Positions 52,328 to 60,388 of a DNA stretch of 64,000 nucleotides are shown here, piece by piece. Origin of the DNA: Salinimicrobium terrae DSM 17865 (GTDB taxonomy: Bacteria; Bacteroidota; Bacteroidia; Flavobacteriales; Flavobacteriaceae); NCBI RefSeq assembly GCF_000424665.1, contig NZ_AUKI01000020.1, positions 62,001-126,000 on the forward strand. Direction: 5' to 3'. Below the pieces are notes generated by a model. It worked only from the letters and a program-made list of their open reading frames with translations. It was not told the origin of the DNA and ran no database searches. Within the stretch, counting starts at the first letter, position 1. Each line of letters begins with the position of its first letter. A program made the position numbers and the translations under genes.

Positions 52328-52804
52328 ATGAGTCAGTTTTATGGTTTTAAGGCAAAAGATCTGCAGGGGAATGAAGTGAACCTGGAAACATATAAAGGAA
52401 AGGTGGCTCTCGTTGTGAATACTGCTTCAGAATGCGGTTTTACACCACAATTTGAAGGTCTTGAAGCTCTTTATAAAAAATACAAGGATGAGGGATTGGT
52501 AATTCTGGGTTTTCCCTGCAATCAATTCGGAAAACAAGAACCCGGAGATGAAAAATCAATTGCCGAAGGTTGTGTTATGAACTACGGTGTGACTTTTCCC
52601 ATGTTCTCAAAAATAGATGTGAACGGAAAAGATGCTCATCCCCTTTTCAAATATCTAAAAAAAGAAAAAGGCGGATTGTTAGGCAGCAAGATCAAATGGA
52701 ATTTCACCAAATTCCTTATTGATCGTGAAGGAAAGCCCGTTGAACGATTTGCACCCACCACAAAACCCGAAAGCTTAGAGAAAGACATTAAAAGACTACT
52801 TTAA
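52328..52804 (+). CDS. Glutathione peroxidase family protein
   Basis: A 158-residue thiol peroxidase of the GPx family. The peroxidatic residue is Cys36 ([11 protein letters not shown]) in place of selenocysteine. The conserved [13 protein letters not shown] and [25 protein letters not shown] follow, giving the Gln and Trp of the catalytic tetrad. Bacterial Cys-type enzymes usually use thioredoxin rather than glutathione to reduce hydroperoxides. No signal peptide, so it acts in the cytosol. A terminator follows at 52810. Divergent from the U32-family gene across a 186-bp gap. Confidence 0.94.
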   Translation: MSQFYGFKAKDLQGNEVNLETYKGKVALVVNTASECGFTPQFEGLEALYKKYKDEGLVILGFPCNQFGKQEPGDEKSIAEGCVMNYGVTFPMFSKIDVNGKDAHPLFKYLKKEKGGLLGSKIKWNFTKFLIDREGKPVERFAPTTKPESLEKDIKRLL

Positions 52805-52809
52805 TCATC

Positions 52810-52848
52810 AACCCTTTCAGGATTCATAACCTTGAAAGGGTTCTTTTT
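52810..52848 (+). terminator. Rho-independent terminator after the glutathione peroxidase gene
   Basis: AACCCTTTCA (52810-52819) pairs with TGAAAGGGTT (52833-52842), followed by CTTTTT. Confidence 0.85.
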
Positions 52849-52866
52849 GAAACAACAAAGATATCA

Positions 52867-52894
52867 GGTGTCAAAAATGCCGTTTTCGACAACC
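52867..52894. repeat. Dispersed palindromic motif, near full-length copy
   Basis: GGTGTCAAAAATGCCG (52867-52882) then TTTTCGACAACC (to 52894) is the longest copy in the window and the clearest palindrome: both arms carry G-T-x-TC-x-AAAA. It lies between the peroxidase terminator and the next gene. Confidence 0.5.
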
Positions 52895-52966
52895 TTTCTT
52901 TATCATGTGACTTAGGTCATAATTTAGGACAAAATTATCCGCTTTCTTTGCTGAAAATTTTGAATT

Positions 52967-53941
52967 ATGACCGCGACTTTAGAAACTTCAGCATTACCAA
53001 AAGGGCATCCCGTCAATATATACTCCGAAGAAAAAGAATTGATCCAGGAGTTAGGAAAGGAACTGTTGGAAACAAATCCCGAAATTGAAAATCAGAAGTT
53101 TTACAACATCTTCAATCAGCTTCAGCAAATAGAAAGAAGATTTGAACGCAAGGAGAATCAGCTTTTTCCGGTACTGGAACAAAAAGGCTGGACGGGTCCT
53201 TCCAAGAATATGTGGTCCTTTCATGATACTATTCGGGAGCAATTCAGGATCCTCAGGAACAAGATAGAGAACCGCAATTTTTCAGAAGCCTCACAGGATG
53301 CGCAGTACCTGGTGAGCAGCATTTTCAGGTTATTATTAGTCGAAGAAAGCGTCCTTTTTCCAAATGCCCTGGAATTACTTACTGAAGAAGACTGGAAAAA
53401 AGTGCGTAAGGGTGAGGAAGAAATTGGATGGATGCTGGCAGATACACCGGCAGCTTTCCCTGAACCTAAAGAAGAAGCATATATTCATCCTTCGCAGGAC
53501 CACATAAAGCGGGAACTTTCTTTTGATACTACAAACGCATCTCACTATGATGAAGGATACATGACGGTAGACCAGGTAAACCTGTTACTAAGAACAATGC
53601 CGCTCGATATAACATATGTGGATGAGAACGACAAAGTGATCTTTTATAACCGCGGGGAAGAACGTGTGTTTCCTAGAAGTGCAGGGATCATTGGCAGGGA
53701 AGTTAAATTTTGCCACCCGCCAAAAAGTGTGGGAACAGTGTTGAAGATCCTGGAGGAATTTAGAAAAGGCACCAAAAACGAAGCCTCTTTCTGGATCAAT
53801 TTTAAAGGACGCCTCATTTATATAAGGTATTTCGCAGTGAGGGATGAGCAAAAAACCTACCGCGGAGTTATAGAAATGTCCCAGGACATCACAGAGATTA
53901 AAAAAATCGAGGGCGAACAAAGATTACTGGACTGGAATTAA
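52967..53941 (+). CDS. Hemerythrin-PAS protein (HHE domain plus PAS domain), short form
   Basis: A 324-residue protein: a four-helix hemerythrin-like domain at about 15-150 (QQIERRFERKENQLFPVLEQKG and WSFHDTIREQ and LLVEESVLFPNAL provide the His and Glu ligands for a di-iron or heme site) and a PAS domain at about 205-320 (MTVDQVNLLLRTMPLDITYVDENDKVIFYNRGEERVFPRS, REVKFCHPPKSV, GVIEMSQDITEI). The usual larger relatives start with a DUF438 domain, which is absent here. Such proteins are thought to sense oxygen, nitric oxide or redox state. It is a lone gene after the peroxidase terminator. Confidence 0.86.
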   Translation: MTATLETSALPKGHPVNIYSEEKELIQELGKELLETNPEIENQKFYNIFNQLQQIERRFERKENQLFPVLEQKGWTGPSKNMWSFHDTIREQFRILRNKIENRNFSEASQDAQYLVSSIFRLLLVEESVLFPNALELLTEEDWKKVRKGEEEIGWMLADTPAAFPEPKEEAYIHPSQDHIKRELSFDTTNASHYDEGYMTVDQVNLLLRTMPLDITYVDENDKVIFYNRGEERVFPRSAGIIGREVKFCHPPKSVGTVLKILEEFRKGTKNEASFWINFKGRLIYIRYFAVRDEQKTYRGVIEMSQDITEIKKIEGEQRLLDWN

Positions 53942-54027
53942 AAGGACTATAAAAGGAACATTTTATGATTTTCAATAAGGGATGATCCTTTTTTTATTTT
54001 TAGTTTTACCGGGCTAAATGAATTAAA

Positions 54028-54186
54028 ATGGAGTATTTTCTTATGGGTGTTGCAGGACTGGCCATCCTTTTTCTTCTTCTTTTATTAATTAGAAACAGGA
54101 AGCAGGGTTTAAGACTTAAAAGAAATATCCAGGAAATAAAAAATCTAAAAACAGGTTCCAGAGATTACCAAAATTTCTTTGAATAA
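54028..54186 (+). CDS. 52-residue single-pass membrane peptide
   Basis: ATG at 54028 gives MEYFLMGVAGLAILFLLLLLIRN, a short membrane helix followed by a basic helical tail (KQGLRLKRNIQEIKNLKTGSRDYQNFFE). It lies 86 bp downstream of the hemerythrin-PAS gene in the same direction. AATTAAA before the start gives no clear ribosome site, as usual in this phylum. No family recognised; moderately likely to be real because the frame is intact and membrane-typical. Confidence 0.45.
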   Translation: MEYFLMGVAGLAILFLLLLLIRNRKQGLRLKRNIQEIKNLKTGSRDYQNFFE

Positions 54187-54344
54187 GGCTTTTAAATTCA
54201 TCAGGTTTTTCAACTTCTTTACCAGAACAAAATTTTTCGGATTAATTATTACAAACCCGGTTCTCAACCGAAGGGGATTTTACAAAATAGCTTAAGAGCA
54301 ATTTTATTATCTTTAAGCTTCATCCACTAAACTCTTTTTAGGTC

Positions 54345-54932
54345 ATGAAAACTTACCAAATTATCCTTTTGCTACTTTTCCCATCCTTTATTTTTTCACA
54401 AACTGAAGTCCTGCCTGTTGAAATTCAGATAAAAACTGCAACTCTTGCAGCACCAGAAGAGCTACGGGAAGGAGTAATGGTTTATGGCTTTAATGAGCAG
54501 GGTGAAATGGTCGTTTTACGTGAGGGTACTAATCACCTGGTATGCCTGGCCGATGATCCCAATAAGAAAGGAATTAACGTCTCCTGTTATTCCAAAAAGC
54601 TTGAACCGTTTATGGCTCGTGGAAGGGAAATTTCTGCTGAAGGAATAGGAGAAATGGAAAAAAGGGAAAAAAGAAAAAAAGAAGCTGAAGCAGGCTCGCT
54701 TACCTTAACAGATTCCCCAGGAATGACAACGATTCTTACCGGCAGTGAAGAAAACTACAATCCTGAAACCGGGGAATTAACCGATGGACATTTTCGTTAT
54801 GTGATCTACATACCTTTTGCCACTGCCGAATCCACCGGTCTACCCGAAAAACCTTTTGCACCGGGAATGCCCTGGATCATGGATTCCGGGACACATCGTG
54901 CGCACATAATGATCACGCCACCGAAGAATTGA
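54345..54932 (+). CDS. Secreted protein of unknown function (195 residues)
   Basis: A signal peptide (MKTYQIILLLLFPSFIFS, cleavage before QTEVLP) precedes a mature domain with EIQIKTATLAAPEELREGVMVYGF, GTNHLVCLADDPNKKGINVSCYSKKLEPFMARGREI and a lysine-rich segment (EMEKREKRKKEAEAG). The C-terminal part (GHFRYVIYIPFATAESTGLP, PWIMDSGTHRAHIMITPP) is conserved in feel. Two Cys residues (LVCLAD and VSCYSKK) may form a disulfide. The family is not recognised. It converges on the aminopeptidase gene. Confidence 0.75.
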   Translation: MKTYQIILLLLFPSFIFSQTEVLPVEIQIKTATLAAPEELREGVMVYGFNEQGEMVVLREGTNHLVCLADDPNKKGINVSCYSKKLEPFMARGREISAEGIGEMEKREKRKKEAEAGSLTLTDSPGMTTILTGSEENYNPETGELTDGHFRYVIYIPFATAESTGLPEKPFAPGMPWIMDSGTHRAHIMITPPKN

Positions 54933-54975
54933 CTTAAGACTAAAAATTCAGGATTATTTAGAGGAGAATGAAAAA

Positions 54976-57012
54976 TTAATTTTGGACCTTTTCAACTTCT
55001 GCCTGTTGCAGGGTCTTAAGTAATTCCTTTGCAAATTTTCTAAAACGATATGTGGGATGCTTTGCAGCCAGCCTAAGATGTTCCACACTTTCTTCATCAA
55101 AGGCATTCAACTGGTACAGGTACCCAAAAGCTTTTTGCCGCACCTGGAACCTGTTATGTGGAGCAGTGTAGCCCTTAAGTTCTTCAAAAAACTGCTGCTT
55201 CGAAGTCATTTCAGTTTCCGCAGTGGCCAGATTTAAAGCCAGCCAAAGAGTCCGGAGGTTTTTATCAATAAACCCTTCTCTTCCTTCCATTATATCAAGG
55301 TACCGCTGTCTATCTTCAGGAAAGGACATCCATAAATTATAAAGTGCCATTTCCTGCGTAAGATAAGACTCGTCCTCCAGCAGAGACTCATATTCAGGTT
55401 TTAGTTGAGATGGTACGTCTTGTAATGAAAATGCTATAGCTTGCCGGGTAAAAAGATTTCCGCTTGAAAATGCCTTTTTGTAGAGGTTAGTGACTTCTGC
55501 AGGATCTTCCAAAGATAGTTGCAGTACAGCTTCCTGTCCTAAATAATCATTCACGGGGAAACTAAGCGACCTAAGCAGCAAATTTCTTTTTTCGGAAACA
55601 GGCAAAGGTTTGGCCGCAGCCAATTCCAGGTACTTCTGAATAAAAGGGGATTTTTTAAGTGATTCCAGTGCCTCAGTTCCCTGAAAAGCGGACTGTTTCA
55701 ACCAGTTCCTGACAAATTCTGAAAGATCCTGTCCACTGGCAGCTTCCATTTCAGTTATTAGATCCTTGGTGGTGACTGTGGAATATTTGTACTTTTCCAG
55801 GTAATTTTTCACACCCCGGTCAAAAGCTTCCTTTCCTATTTTCTCATTTAGAATATGTAAAGCCCAGGCTCCTTTTTGGTAATAGGTAAGAGAACTTGAA
55901 TTTGTTGAAACTACAGCTTCTCCTTTCCCACTGTCACTTAACTGCTTGAGCTCTTCGGCAGTTTTAAAAAGTTTACGGTAATAATAATCCTCTCCAAAGA
56001 TCTCTTTTTCGGCCAGTAAAGCATAATATGTGGCAAAACCTTCCTGCAACCAGTGATCTTCATGAGCAGCAGCAGTCACGAGATTTCCAAACCACTGGTG
56101 TGCCAGTTCATGAGCATTCACGTTCACGTAATTCTGATCGTTGTAGCCAATGGAATCTACCAGGAAGAGATCTGAAAATATGGTGGTTCCGGTATTTTCC
56201 ATTCCGGCGTATAAGAAGTCGCGTACAGGAATCTGTTTGTAATTTTGCCAGGGATAGGTAACTCCGGTTTCTCTTTCAAAAAAATCCATCATGAACTCAC
56301 TGTGTCGATAGGTAGGTTCCACCCTGTTTTTCATTCCTTCAGGATAATAGAAAATCATGGGAGTTCCACTTTCCAAATCTGTAACCTCTTTAAAATCTCC
56401 TGCAGCCACGGCGACTAAATAGCTGCTCATGGGCTTCTTCATATCAAAATTCCACCTGGTAAGGGAATCATTGACCTGTTGTGAACTCAGCAACTCCCCG
56501 TTTGAAACAAGGGTTTTTCCTGAAGGATAAATAAAACTAAGGTCAAATTCCAATTTCTCGGTAGGATCATCAAAGCTGGGCAACCAATGGGAAGTATATT
56601 TCCCCTGGCCCTGCGTCCACACCTGATAATCCTGCTGCCCTTCCCCTTCCGGATTCTTCGAAATAAAATACATGGTTTGATCTGGCGTAGCCGAATATTT
56701 CAGCTGAAGTTGCTGGTCCTGTGCCGGTGAAAAATTTCCGGTGATCCAGAATTTACTGTTGTTACTTCCGAAGTTCACCGGTTCACCGTTCAGTGAAACT
56801 TCAGAAAAATCCATTTTTTGAGCATCTATAAAGATGGAATCTACCTGCTCAAAAATGTCAAATTCATAAAGAATTTCCCCGGAAACTGCTTTTTTGGAAG
56901 GATCAATAGCAACTTCGGCCTCCAGGTGTTTAAAATCTACAGCGGTTTGCTGCTGAGAATAGCCTGTAGCACTCAAAAAAACCGCAAGGATCAGCAAAAA
57001 AAATTTTTCCAT
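54976..57012 (-). CDS. M1-family zinc metallopeptidase (aminopeptidase N type), exported
   Basis: It trims N-terminal residues from peptides. A signal peptide (MEKFFLLILAVFLSATGYS) puts it outside the cytosol. The N-terminal beta domain is followed by the catalytic domain, with DFLYAGMENTGTTIFSD (the GxMEN substrate motif) and His301-Glu302-x2-His305 plus Glu324 (HELAHQW then WLQEGFATYY), the complete zinc site. A helical C-terminal domain follows. At 678 residues it is shorter than E. coli PepN (870) and closer to other Bacteroidota M1 proteases with a short C-terminal domain. Divergent from recG. A -7 element abuts its start. Confidence 0.95.
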   Translation of the reverse strand: MEKFFLLILAVFLSATGYSQQQTAVDFKHLEAEVAIDPSKKAVSGEILYEFDIFEQVDSIFIDAQKMDFSEVSLNGEPVNFGSNNSKFWITGNFSPAQDQQLQLKYSATPDQTMYFISKNPEGEGQQDYQVWTQGQGKYTSHWLPSFDDPTEKLEFDLSFIYPSGKTLVSNGELLSSQQVNDSLTRWNFDMKKPMSSYLVAVAAGDFKEVTDLESGTPMIFYYPEGMKNRVEPTYRHSEFMMDFFERETGVTYPWQNYKQIPVRDFLYAGMENTGTTIFSDLFLVDSIGYNDQNYVNVNAHELAHQWFGNLVTAAAHEDHWLQEGFATYYALLAEKEIFGEDYYYRKLFKTAEELKQLSDSGKGEAVVSTNSSSLTYYQKGAWALHILNEKIGKEAFDRGVKNYLEKYKYSTVTTKDLITEMEAASGQDLSEFVRNWLKQSAFQGTEALESLKKSPFIQKYLELAAAKPLPVSEKRNLLLRSLSFPVNDYLGQEAVLQLSLEDPAEVTNLYKKAFSSGNLFTRQAIAFSLQDVPSQLKPEYESLLEDESYLTQEMALYNLWMSFPEDRQRYLDIMEGREGFIDKNLRTLWLALNLATAETEMTSKQQFFEELKGYTAPHNRFQVRQKAFGYLYQLNAFDEESVEHLRLAAKHPTYRFRKFAKELLKTLQQAEVEKVQN

Positions 57013-57016
57013 TATT

Positions 57017-57024
57017 CAAATATA
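57017..57024 (-). promoter_or_regulatory. Consensus -7 element TATATTTG abutting the aminopeptidase start
   Basis: On the minus strand TATATTTG ends 4 bp before the ATG at 57012. It fits TAnnTTTG exactly. Transcription would then start at about the first codon. Confidence 0.4.
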
Positions 57025-57074
57025 CATTACCTGCTCAAAATGGTAAAAACTAACCTTCCTAAAAGGCTTTTTTT

Positions 57075-57082
57075 TATCTTCG
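57075..57082 (+). promoter_or_regulatory. -7-like element TATCTTCG upstream of recG
   Basis: One mismatch to TAnnTTTG; ends 5 bp before the recG ATG. No TTG at the usual -33 distance. Confidence 0.25.
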
Positions 57083-57087
57083 TTTAT

Positions 57088-59193
57088 ATGAATCCAGGCC
57101 TGCTGCAAACTCCCATCGACTACCTTAAAGGAATTGGTCCCAACCGGGCGGAGATCCTGCGGAAGGAGATTGGAGTTCACACTTATGGTGATCTACTCAA
57201 TTTTTTTCCCAATCGGTACCTCGATAAAACCCGTTTTTACAAGATCGCACAGCTGGAAAGAAATACTTCTGAAGTTCAGGTCGTAGGGAAGATTGTTAAT
57301 CTTCGAACCGTAGAGCAAAAAAAAGGGAAGCGCCTGGTCGCCGACTTTATTGACGATACTGGAAAAATGGAATTGGTATGGTTCCGCGGTCAAAAATGGA
57401 TCCGGGAGAATCTGAAGCTCAACACACAATATGTGATCTTCGGAAAAACCACCTGGTATAATGGCCTTTTTAGCATGCCTCATCCTGAAATGGAGCTGGT
57501 GGAGGATTATAAAAAAAACCTGCGTACTGCCATGCAACCGATTTACCCTTCTACAGAAAAACTCGGAAAATCGGGAGTTACGAATCGGGTAATTAGCCGG
57601 TGTGTACAGCAACTTTTTTTGGAAAGCGGAAATAAATTTGTAGACCCTCTTCCCGAAAACATTCGGGAAGAACTGCATTTGCTGCCAAAAGCTGAAGCCC
57701 TGTTTAATGCGCATTTTCCGAAGAGCCAGGAATTACTGGCCAAGGCACAGTTCCGGTTAAAGTTCGAGGAGCTGTTTTATATTCAGTTGCAGTTGTTGAT
57801 CAAAAATTTGATCAGGAAGAAAAAGATCAAAGGTTTTACTTTTGAGGAGGTCGGCTCCCACTTCAGTGAATTTTATGAGAACCATCTTCCGTTTGAATTA
57901 ACCAATGCTCAAAAAAGGGTTATTAAAGAAATAAGACAGGATCTTGGCAGCGGAGCTCAAATGAACCGGTTGCTGCAGGGCGATGTGGGCTCGGGAAAAA
58001 CCATTGTTGCTTTGATGAGCGTTTTGTTGGCACTGGATAACGGCTTCCAGGCCTGTTTAATGGCTCCTACAGAGATCCTGGCTATCCAGCACTACAATGG
58101 GATTTCGGAACTCGTTGCCGATCTTGGTATCCAGGTGAAATTACTCACCGGTTCAACAAAGACTTCAGAAAGAAAAATAATTCATAAAGCTCTGGAAAGT
58201 GGAGAGTTGCATTTACTCATTGGTACCCATGCCCTGCTTGAAGAAAAGGTGAAATTTCACAATCTTGGTCTTGCGATCATTGATGAACAGCACAGGTTTG
58301 GAGTCGCACAGAGAGCCCGGTTGTGGAAAAAAAATCATTTGCCGCCGCATGTGCTGGTGATGACCGCCACTCCTATTCCCAGAACGCTGGCCATGAGCCT
58401 TTATGGAGACCTCGATATTTCGGTAATTGATGAACTTCCCCCCGGAAGAAAGGAAATTAAAACTGTGCACCGTTATGACAGCAACAGGCTTAAGGTCTTT
58501 GCTTTTATTCGGGATGAAATAAGAAAAGGCAGGCAGATCTATATTGTATATCCACTTATCCAGGAATCTGAAACCATGGATTACAAGGACCTTATGGATG
58601 GTTATGAAAGTATTGCCCGGGAATTCCCGATGCCCGAATTTCAGATCTCCATCCTCCACGGACAAATGAAGCCGGCCGATAAAGATTATGAGATGGACAG
58701 GTTTGTAAAGGGAGAAACGCAAATCATGGTGGCCACCACAGTGATCGAAGTAGGGGTGAATGTACCCAATGCGAGTGTCATGATCATTGAAAGTGCCGAG
58801 AGGTTTGGGCTTTCCCAGCTGCACCAGCTTCGGGGCAGGGTTGGTCGTGGGGCCGAACAAAGTTTTTGTATCCTCATGACCGGCCATAAATTATCCAATG
58901 ACAGCAAGACCCGGTTGGAAACCATGGTTCGTACTGCCGACGGATTTGAAATTGCAGAAGTTGATCTAAAACTCCGCGGCCCCGGAGATCTTATGGGCAC
59001 TCAACAAAGTGGGGTGCTCAATCTCAAGATCGCAGATATTGTAAAGGATAACGATATTCTAAAAACAGCACGGCATTATGCTTTACAGCTGCTCAAGGAA
59101 GATCCCAATCTTGAACTGGAAAAAAATACAGTAGTAAAATATATCTATTCCCAACTTGTAAAGGAAAAAACAATCTGGAATTATATAAGTTGA
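57088..59193 (+). CDS. recG: ATP-dependent DNA helicase RecG
   Basis: It drives branch migration of stalled replication forks and recombination intermediates. The 701 residues match the family (E. coli 693). The N-terminal wedge and OB fold (DYLKGIGPNRAEILRKEIGV, VQVVGKIVNLRTVEQKKG) precede the helicase core with Walker A QGDVGSGKTIVALM, Walker B AIIDEQHRFGVAQR, motif III VMTATPIPRTLAM, and motif VI VIEVGVNVPNASVMIIESAERFGLSQLHQLRGRVGRG. The C-terminal LMGTQQSG is a RecG hallmark. The ATG at 57088 was chosen; a much longer frame upstream overlaps the divergent aminopeptidase gene and is not credible. Confidence 0.97.
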   Translation: MNPGLLQTPIDYLKGIGPNRAEILRKEIGVHTYGDLLNFFPNRYLDKTRFYKIAQLERNTSEVQVVGKIVNLRTVEQKKGKRLVADFIDDTGKMELVWFRGQKWIRENLKLNTQYVIFGKTTWYNGLFSMPHPEMELVEDYKKNLRTAMQPIYPSTEKLGKSGVTNRVISRCVQQLFLESGNKFVDPLPENIREELHLLPKAEALFNAHFPKSQELLAKAQFRLKFEELFYIQLQLLIKNLIRKKKIKGFTFEEVGSHFSEFYENHLPFELTNAQKRVIKEIRQDLGSGAQMNRLLQGDVGSGKTIVALMSVLLALDNGFQACLMAPTEILAIQHYNGISELVADLGIQVKLLTGSTKTSERKIIHKALESGELHLLIGTHALLEEKVKFHNLGLAIIDEQHRFGVAQRARLWKKNHLPPHVLVMTATPIPRTLAMSLYGDLDISVIDELPPGRKEIKTVHRYDSNRLKVFAFIRDEIRKGRQIYIVYPLIQESETMDYKDLMDGYESIAREFPMPEFQISILHGQMKPADKDYEMDRFVKGETQIMVATTVIEVGVNVPNASVMIIESAERFGLSQLHQLRGRVGRGAEQSFCILMTGHKLSNDSKTRLETMVRTADGFEIAEVDLKLRGPGDLMGTQQSGVLNLKIADIVKDNDILKTARHYALQLLKEDPNLELEKNTVVKYIYSQLVKEKTIWNYIS

Positions 59194-59350
59194 TTTTGCT
59201 CTTCAACCTTTTTTAACCGGGGAAACGAAATTTTTTCCTACGACTTTTCTTCGGGTTTTCCCCCATTTTTCTCCCCCACACCTTCCGAGCTTCATGAAAT
59301 CTCAGAATTTTCTTAAATTTAAAGGTTAACCATTTAAAAATTAAATAGTT

Positions 59351-60262
59351 ATGGAAAAGATTTCGAACACCATCGGATTAATGAGCGTAATGCTTATGCT
59401 TTTTGTTACTGTGGGCTTTGCACAGGAGAAAAAGTCATTGGGAGAGGAAGTGTACAAAACGTATGAAACCAGCGGAGTGGATGCCGCCCTGGCAAAATAC
59501 CGGCAGTTAAAGATGGATACTACCAACTATACTGTAAGCGAATGGGAATTAAATGATGTCGCTTACAGGATAATGAATGAAAAAAATGACCTGGTAGCTG
59601 CCGAAAAGGTTTTTAGATTGAACATGGAAGAATATCCCGAAGCAGCCAATCCATTAGACTCCTACGGAGATTACCTGCTAAAAAAAGGGGATAAGGAAGA
59701 AGCCAAAGAGTACTTTAAAAAATCTATCGCTATTTCTGAGAATTCTTCTGTCGAAAGTGAACGCAATCAGCTATACCCAAACACAAAAGGAAAACTGGCA
59801 AAACTTGACAATAAAGACAAACAATTGGATTTCCTGGAAGGAAACTGGGAGGTTGAGGAAACCGGCTATAATAACAATGTGGAAGCTATGAAGAGAAAAC
59901 GAAATCACAAGATCTCCTATGATGAAGGCGGCAGTGCGTTAATTATTAGATATATGAATGACGAAAACAAACTGGAATATATGAGGATATTTGCCTATGA
60001 TGCTATGGATGATGAATTTGATGTAGCCCACATCAATCCTAATAGTCCACAAGGAATACAAATTTCTCAAATGAAATTGAAACCTAAAAGCAACAATGAA
60101 TATGAAATTATTGGTCATTTTAATGAAAGAGATGGAAAGAAGGTGAACATGCGTCATGAACTGGTTCGGAAAGCAGATGACAATGTTAACTGGATAGTAT
60201 TTGAGCAAGGAGAAAATGATCAATGGGAAAAACTATATTCCATGAATATGAAGAAAGAGTAA
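59351..60262 (+). CDS. Exported TPR protein with C-terminal lipocalin-like/DUF1579-like domain
   Basis: A signal peptide (MEKISNTIGLMSVMLMLFVTVGFAQ) precedes tetratricopeptide-like repeats at about 30-155 (LGEEVYKTYETSGVDAALAKYRQLK, NPLDSYGDYLLKKGDKEEAKEYFKKSI). The C-terminal ~140 residues are beta-rich (QLDFLEGNWEVEETGYNNNVE, GSALIIRYMNDENKLEYMRIFAYDAM, DEFDVAHINPN), like DUF1579-type or lipocalin-like small-molecule carriers. The two-part layout is common in flavobacterial exported proteins of unknown function. It ends at a terminator at 60280. It stands alone between recG and pheT. Confidence 0.78.
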   Translation: MEKISNTIGLMSVMLMLFVTVGFAQEKKSLGEEVYKTYETSGVDAALAKYRQLKMDTTNYTVSEWELNDVAYRIMNEKNDLVAAEKVFRLNMEEYPEAANPLDSYGDYLLKKGDKEEAKEYFKKSIAISENSSVESERNQLYPNTKGKLAKLDNKDKQLDFLEGNWEVEETGYNNNVEAMKRKRNHKISYDEGGSALIIRYMNDENKLEYMRIFAYDAMDDEFDVAHINPNSPQGIQISQMKLKPKSNNEYEIIGHFNERDGKKVNMRHELVRKADDNVNWIVFEQGENDQWEKLYSMNMKKE

Positions 60263-60279
60263 GTTTAAGAATAGATTGC

Positions 60280-60312
60280 AAATAAGGAGATGCATGTATC
60301 TCCTTATTTTTT
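60280..60312 (+). terminator. Rho-independent terminator after the TPR protein gene
   Basis: AAATAAGGAGAT (60280-60291) and ATCTCCTTATTT (60298-60309) form a perfect 12-bp stem followed by T residues. Confidence 0.9.
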
Positions 60313-60360
60313 GCCCTGTGCTGATGTAGATTTTAATTATGTCAAAATCATTCGTAATGT

Positions 60361-60368
60361 TATCTTTG
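60361..60368 (+). promoter_or_regulatory. Consensus -7 element TATCTTTG upstream of pheT
   Basis: Exact fit to TAnnTTTG, 20 bp before the pheT ATG at 60389. No clear TTG at -33. Its position supports the chosen start. Confidence 0.4.
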
Positions 60369-60388
60369 CAGCTGGAAAAATTTATTCA

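Noticed and set aside
56818-57087. Upstream extension of recG by 90 codons
   Set aside because: It would overlap the divergent aminopeptidase gene and adds no recognised domain; the family start is MNPGLLQTPIDYLKGIG.
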